Assembly (NCBI RefSeq): GCF_024746795.1
Contig: NZ_CP080524.1
Location: forward strand, 5,620,001 to 5,684,000
Direction: 5' to 3'
Length of the DNA: 64,000 bases
Source of the DNA: Mesorhizobium sp. AR10
GTDB taxonomy: Bacteria; Pseudomonadota; Alphaproteobacteria; Rhizobiales; Rhizobiaceae
This document shows positions 60,254 through 64,000 of the stretch, piece by piece (the stretch's first letter is position 1; each line of letters starts with the position of its first letter). The position numbers were made by a program, and so were the translations under genes. The notes beneath the pieces are model-generated. The model had not been told where the DNA came from and made no database searches. It saw only the letters and a list, made by a program, of their open reading frames with translations.

Positions 60254-61192
60254 ATGCTGACCAAACGTTCATTGCTGCTTGCTGCCGCGGCCGTCATTCC
60301 GCTGCTTGGCCTGTCCGACATGGCCTCGGCCAAGGACGCCAAGAAGCTCGGGCTTGCCGTCGCCAATCTGCAGGCCGACTTCTTCAACCAGATCAAGCAA
60401 TCGGTCGAAGCCTACGGCAAGGAAAAGGGCATCGAAGTCGTCACCGTCGACGCCAAGGGCGATTCGGCGACCCAGGTCAGCCAGGTGCAGGACCTGATCA
60501 CGCAGAACATCGATGCGCTGATCTACATCCCGGCCGGCGCCACCGCCGCCACGGTGCCGACCAAGACGGCCAAGGCTGCCGGCATTCCGGTCATCAATGT
60601 CGACCGCAATGCCGACGGCGCGCCGGGCGACACCTTCATCGCCACCAACAGCGTGGCCTCGGCCCAGGCGGTGTGCGACTACATCGCCAAGCAGGCCGGC
60701 GGCAAGGGCGAGTTGATCATCATCCACGGCCAGAAGGGCACGACGCCCGAGGTCGACCGTTCGAAGGGTTGCGGCGAAGCGCTCAAGGCCTATCCTGATA
60801 TCAAGGTGGTCGGCGAGCTGTGGAGCGAAGGCTGGCACCAGGATGAAGGCTTCAAGCTGACGCAGGATCTGCTGCAGGCGCATCCCGACGTGTCGATCGT
60901 CATCGGCCAGGCCGACGCGCTGGCGCTCGGTGCTGCCCAGGCGGTCAAGGTCGCCAATCCCGGCCACAAGGTCTGGGTTGCCGGCTTCGACGGCGACGTG
61001 GCGGCGCTCAAGGCGCTGAAGGACGGTGTCTTCGACGTGACCGCGACGCAGCAGACGCAAGGCATGGGCCGGCTTGCCGTCGATGCGGCGATCAAGCTGG
61101 TGGCCGGCGAAACCATTCCCGCCGAACAGCTGCAGGACGCGACGCTGACCACCAAGGACAATGTCGAGCAGTTCATCGAAAAGCATCCTTGA
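60254..61192 (+). CDS. Sugar ABC transporter binding protein, RbsB-like
   Basis: Periplasmic binding protein of 312 residues. Signal peptide LLLAAAAVIPLLGLSDMASA with cleavage before KDAKK. Type-1 binding fold (Peripla_BP_4): KLGLAVANLQADFFNQIKQS, IDALIYIPAGATAATVPTKTAKAAGIPVINVDR in part, and KVWVAGFDGDVAALKALKDG, where the D of GFDGD is a ligand contact in RbsB. ACGGAGGAATACC precedes the ATG. Permease is upstream at 59118 and the double ATPase downstream at 61212. The ligand may be a pentose, polyol or related sugar. Confidence 0.92.
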   Translation: MLTKRSLLLAAAAVIPLLGLSDMASAKDAKKLGLAVANLQADFFNQIKQSVEAYGKEKGIEVVTVDAKGDSATQVSQVQDLITQNIDALIYIPAGATAATVPTKTAKAAGIPVINVDRNADGAPGDTFIATNSVASAQAVCDYIAKQAGGKGELIIIHGQKGTTPEVDRSKGCGEALKAYPDIKVVGELWSEGWHQDEGFKLTQDLLQAHPDVSIVIGQADALALGAAQAVKVANPGHKVWVAGFDGDVAALKALKDGVFDVTATQQTQGMGRLAVDAAIKLVAGETIPAEQLQDATLTTKDNVEQFIEKHP

Positions 61193-61211
61193 TCAGTCGA
61201 CGAGCGAAACG

Positions 61212-62720
61212 ATGTCCTTGAACCCGCGCCAAGCCGAGAGCCCCCATCTGGGGCTCTCCGTCAACGGCCTCTGCAAGAGCTATGGACCGGTCCAGGTCCT
61301 GGCCGATGCGAGCTTTGAGGTGCGGCCGGGCGAGGTCGTGGCGCTGCTTGGCGAAAATGGCGCCGGCAAGTCCACCGTTTCCAATATCATTGCCGGGTCG
61401 ACCAAGCCCGATGCCGGCAGCATCATGTGGCGGGGGAAGCCCTATTCCCCCGCCTCTCCCGCCGCCGCCATCGATGCCGGCGTCGGCATGATCCACCAGG
61501 AGCTGAAGCTGCTGCCGGATCTATCGGTCGCCGAGAACGTCTATGTCGGGCGGCTGCCGATGCGCGGCGGCCGCATCGACCGCGCCGCCATGAATGCGCA
61601 GGCATCGGCTCAGCTGAAACGGCTTGGCCTCGATGTCTCGCCGGAGCGCAAGGTGCGCACGCTGCGCATTGCGGCCCAGCAGCAGGTCGAGATCGCCAAG
61701 GCGCTGACGCTCAATGCCGAGCTGCTGATCTTCGACGAACCGACGGCAGCCCTTGGCGGCGAGGAAACGGAGTTGCTGTTCCAGCAGATCCGCAAGCTCA
61801 AGGCCGAGGGCATGTCCTTCATCTATATCAGCCACCGGCTGGACGAGATCGCGCAGATTGCCGACCGCGTGGTGGTGATGCGCGACGGGCGTATCGTCGC
61901 CCGGCACGAGCGCGCCGACATTCCGGTGCGCACCGTGGTCGAGCAGATGGTTGGCCGCTCGGTCGAGCGGATGTTCCCACAATTGTCGCCGCCGGGCGAC
62001 CAGATGCTGCTCGAGGTCGAGAACCTGTCGTCGCCGGAGAAGAGCTTCAACAATGTCAGTTTTTCGGTGCGCGCCGGTGAAATCCTCGGCATCGCCGGGC
62101 TGATCGGCGCCGGACGCACGGAGCTGGTGCGGGCGATCGCCGGCGCCGATCCGATTTCATCAGGGTCTGTGCGTGTTGCCGGCAAACCAGTGCATCTCAG
62201 CGGCCCGGCGGCGGCGATCAAAGCCGGTGTGGTGCTGGTGCCGGAAGACCGCAAGGCGCAAGGCGTGGTGCTCGACCAGACGATCGGCGAAAATTTGGCG
62301 TTCGGCAATTTCGACCATGTGGCGCCGAATGGCTGGGTCTTTCCGAAGGCAGTGCAGAAATTCGCCGAGGCCGGCATCTCCAGGCTCGGCGTCAAGGGCA
62401 GACCGGGCCAGGCGGTCAGCAAGCTGTCCGGCGGCAACCAGCAGAAGGTGATCATCGCCAAATGGGTGTCGCGGCCGCCCAAGGTGTTTATCCTCGACGA
62501 GCCGACGCGCGGCATCGATGTCGGCGCGCGCGCCGCGATCTACGACGTCATCGCCGACCTCGCCCGCTCCGGCATGGCGGTGGTGGTGGTGAGCTCCGAT
62601 CTCGAGGAGGTGCTCGGCCTGTCGCATCGCGTGCTGGTGCTGAGCCGCGGCCGCCAGCGCGGCATCCTCGACCGAAGCGAAGCCAGCAACGTTGCCGTCA
62701 TGGAACTCGCCACCAGCTAG
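61212..62720 (+). CDS. Sugar ABC transporter ATPase, RbsA-like (double domain)
   Basis: ATPase of 502 residues with two ABC domains in tandem. The first has GENGAGKST (about residues 45-53), LRIAAQQQVEIAKALT as signature region and LLIFDEPTAALG; the second has the usual altered Walker A GLIGAGRTEL (about 292-301), signature LSGGNQQKVIIAKWV and VFILDEPTRGIDVGAR. ATG 61212 lies 19 bases after the RbsB-like stop. It completes the importer with 59118 and 60254 and is probably in one transcript with the two dehydrogenase genes. Confidence 0.93.
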   Translation: MSLNPRQAESPHLGLSVNGLCKSYGPVQVLADASFEVRPGEVVALLGENGAGKSTVSNIIAGSTKPDAGSIMWRGKPYSPASPAAAIDAGVGMIHQELKLLPDLSVAENVYVGRLPMRGGRIDRAAMNAQASAQLKRLGLDVSPERKVRTLRIAAQQQVEIAKALTLNAELLIFDEPTAALGGEETELLFQQIRKLKAEGMSFIYISHRLDEIAQIADRVVVMRDGRIVARHERADIPVRTVVEQMVGRSVERMFPQLSPPGDQMLLEVENLSSPEKSFNNVSFSVRAGEILGIAGLIGAGRTELVRAIAGADPISSGSVRVAGKPVHLSGPAAAIKAGVVLVPEDRKAQGVVLDQTIGENLAFGNFDHVAPNGWVFPKAVQKFAEAGISRLGVKGRPGQAVSKLSGGNQQKVIIAKWVSRPPKVFILDEPTRGIDVGARAAIYDVIADLARSGMAVVVVSSDLEEVLGLSHRVLVLSRGRQRGILDRSEASNVAVMELATS

Positions 62721-62777
62721 GACAGCGAATCGGAACAAAGCGCAGCAGGTGATATCCTCCCAGGCACCGGACCGCGC

Positions 62778-62802
62778 GGGCGTCAGCCAAGGGCTGGCGC
62801 CC
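62778..62802 (+). promoter_or_regulatory. Hairpin between importer ATPase and dehydrogenase genes
   Basis: GGGCGTCAGCC and GGCTGGCGCCC pair over 11 positions (one G-U), with AAG as loop, in the 125-base gap before the first dehydrogenase gene. CTTCATTT follows, too weak a U-tract for termination. It may only pause or separate the message. Confidence 0.5.
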
Positions 62803-62845
62803 CTTCATTTCGGGAGGGCCGGCGGTTGGAGGAGAGGAACCGACG

Positions 62846-63610
62846 ATGACACTATTCGATCTTCATGGGGATGTTGCGCTGGTCACTGGCGCCGGCAGCG
62901 GCATCGGGCAAGCGATCGCCATTGGCCTCGCCGAAGCCGGCGCCGACATTGCTTGTTTCGGCCACACCTCCAAGGGTGGGCTGGAGGAGACGGCGCACAG
63001 GATTGCAGCACTCGGCCGCAAGGCATTGGTGCTGACCGGCACGGTAACTTCGGAGACCGATCTCGCAGCCGCGATCGAGCGCACGGAAACCGAACTCGGC
63101 GCGCTGACCATCGCCGTCAACAATGCCGGCATTGCCGGAGCCGAGCCGGCCGAGACGCTGTCGCTGGAGAAGTGGCAGAAGATCTACGACGTCAATGTCA
63201 GCGGCGTGTTCCTGTCCTGCCAGGCCGAGGCGCGCGCAATGCTGGCGCGGCGCAAGGGATCGATCATCAACATCGCCTCGATGTCGGGTTCTATCGTCAA
63301 CCGCGGTTTGACCCAGGCGCATTACAATTCATCGAAGGCCGCCGTCATCCACATGTCGAAGAGCCTCGCCATGGAATGGGCGGATCGCGGTCTGCGCGTC
63401 AATGTGGTGAGCCCCGGCTACACGCTGACACCGATGAACAAGCGTCCGGAAGTCGCCGAACAGGTGAAGATCTTCGAGCGCGACACCCCGATGGGGCGCA
63501 TGGCGACGCCGGAGGAGATGGTCGGCCCGACCGTGTTCCTGGCCAGCCGCGCCGCGAGTTTCGTCACCGGCATCGACCTCATCGTCGATGGCGGCTTTGT
63601 CTGCTGGTAG
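62846..63610 (+). CDS. Short-chain dehydrogenase/reductase
   Basis: Cytoplasmic NAD(P)-dependent oxidoreductase of 254 residues. Cofactor motif TGAGSGIG (residues 14-21), NNAG, the serine in SMSGSI and the Y-x3-K pair in HYNSSKAA, with the ending GIDLIVDGGFVCW, are the classic SDR set. GGAGGAGAGG precedes the ATG. Probably oxidises a polyol or sugar that enters through the importer just upstream; whether before or after phosphorylation is open. The next gene 8 bases downstream encodes a second SDR. Confidence 0.92.
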   Translation: MTLFDLHGDVALVTGAGSGIGQAIAIGLAEAGADIACFGHTSKGGLEETAHRIAALGRKALVLTGTVTSETDLAAAIERTETELGALTIAVNNAGIAGAEPAETLSLEKWQKIYDVNVSGVFLSCQAEARAMLARRKGSIINIASMSGSIVNRGLTQAHYNSSKAAVIHMSKSLAMEWADRGLRVNVVSPGYTLTPMNKRPEVAEQVKIFERDTPMGRMATPEEMVGPTVFLASRAASFVTGIDLIVDGGFVCW

Positions 63611-63618
63611 GAGAAAAA

Positions 63619-64000
63619 ATGCAGAAGCGTTTTGAGGGAAAGACGGCGGTCATCACAGGTGCCAGCGGCGGCATTGGTGCTGCGATGGCGAAACGCTTCG
63701 CGGCTGAAGGTGCTGCCGTCGTCGTCAGCGCCATCGACCCGCGCGTCGACGAGGTTGCCGCCAGCCTGAAGGCGGCGGGTGCCAAGGTCGCGTCGATGCG
63801 GATCGACGTGACCAAAAAAGATGAGGTCACTGCCCTCTACGATCTGGCCGAGCAACAGTTCGGCCGCGTCGACATCTCCGTGCAGAATGCCGGTGTCATC
63901 ACCATCGCCAGGATCGAGGCGATGACCGAGGCCGAGTGGGACAAGGTGATGGCGGTCAATACCAAGGGCGTGTTTCTGTGCTGCCAGGAGGCGATCGCGC
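63619..64000 (+). CDS. Short-chain dehydrogenase/reductase, second copy (cut by window end)
   Basis: The frame opens at ATG 63619 after TAGGAGAAAAA and is still open at the window end, 127 codons in. Cofactor motif TGASGGIG (residues 14-21), D-V region RIDVTKKDEV, QNAGV for the NAG motif and VNTKGVFLCC match an SDR of about 250 residues. It resembles the preceding SDR but is not a close duplicate. Its catalytic Y-x3-K is past the window. Two SDRs behind an importer suggest two sequential redox steps. Confidence 0.88.
   Translation, partial: MQKRFEGKTAVITGASGGIGAAMAKRFAAEGAAVVVSAIDPRVDEVAASLKAAGAKVASMRIDVTKKDEVTALYDLAEQQFGRVDISVQNAGVITIARIEAMTEAEWDKVMAVNTKGVFLCCQEAIA

Noticed and set aside
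1..64000. CRISPR array, prophage or integrative element
   Set aside because: No regularly spaced direct repeats, no integrase, no phage structural genes and no tRNA attachment site were seen. The only mobile unit is the IS5-family element.

Overview
The window looks like chromosomal DNA of an alphaproteobacterium of the order Hyphomicrobiales, most probably Mesorhizobium. Grounds: high GC throughout; an F0 ATP synthase operon atpI-atpB-atpE-b'-b kept apart from F1; CTTGAC-type promoters; a BacA/SbmA peptide transporter; many ABC importers for small organic compounds; dispersed GC-rich palindromes; and a candidate alpha-r14-type small RNA. The genus call is from recognition, not a search. No tRNA, rRNA, CRISPR, prophage or integrase was found.

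Region 1 (1-13.8 kb) is mostly core: the tail of a radical SAM gene, rnhB, an intact IS5-family element sitting in a dispersed palindrome, the F0 operon (minus strand, with promoter and terminator), a SleB-like cell wall hydrolase, an MFS/LysR divergent pair, der with a TPR membrane protein, a polysaccharide deacetylase and sbmA.

Region 2 (13.8-20.9 kb) holds an MFS exporter, a small ORF divergent from a GcvA-like LysR gene, an M29 aminopeptidase, a DUF488 gene, a YffB-like thioredoxin-fold gene, an ArsR-AHSA1 pair with a palindromic operator, a SnoaL-like gene and a 2H phosphodiesterase.

Region 3 (20.9-28.4 kb, minus strand) is one Puu/Pot-like operon: amine oxidase, two permeases, binding protein, cupin-HTH regulator, ATPase and aldehyde dehydrogenase. 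It reads as uptake and oxidation of a polyamine-like compound. A perfect 17-bp palindrome lies just upstream.

Region 4 (28.6-34.4 kb) has a FAH-family hydrolase, a FrcBCA-like sugar importer, a LacI regulator, and then the sRNA with three hairpins, each exposing an anti-Shine-Dalgarno loop. Region 5 (34.4-39.9 kb) is a TetR-controlled RND efflux locus with a large operator and a small ORF overlapping the pump gene.

Region 6 (39.9-54.5 kb) may be an undescribed catabolic system. A HalD/BesD-family oxygenase with a hydroxylase-type HxD facial triad, a GntR regulator with a perfect operator, two enolase-superfamily enzymes (one like cis-3-hydroxyproline dehydratase), a Tat-exported binding protein with DppBC permeases and a fused double ATPase, then a LysR-controlled second binding protein and a tandem DUF427 protein. 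Region 7 (54.8-64 kb) is a sugar or polyol locus: a SAF-domain oxidoreductase and FGGY kinase converge on a SorC regulator, which diverges from an Rbs-type importer followed by two short-chain dehydrogenases. TTGTTCA half-sites in front of both arms suggest one regulon.
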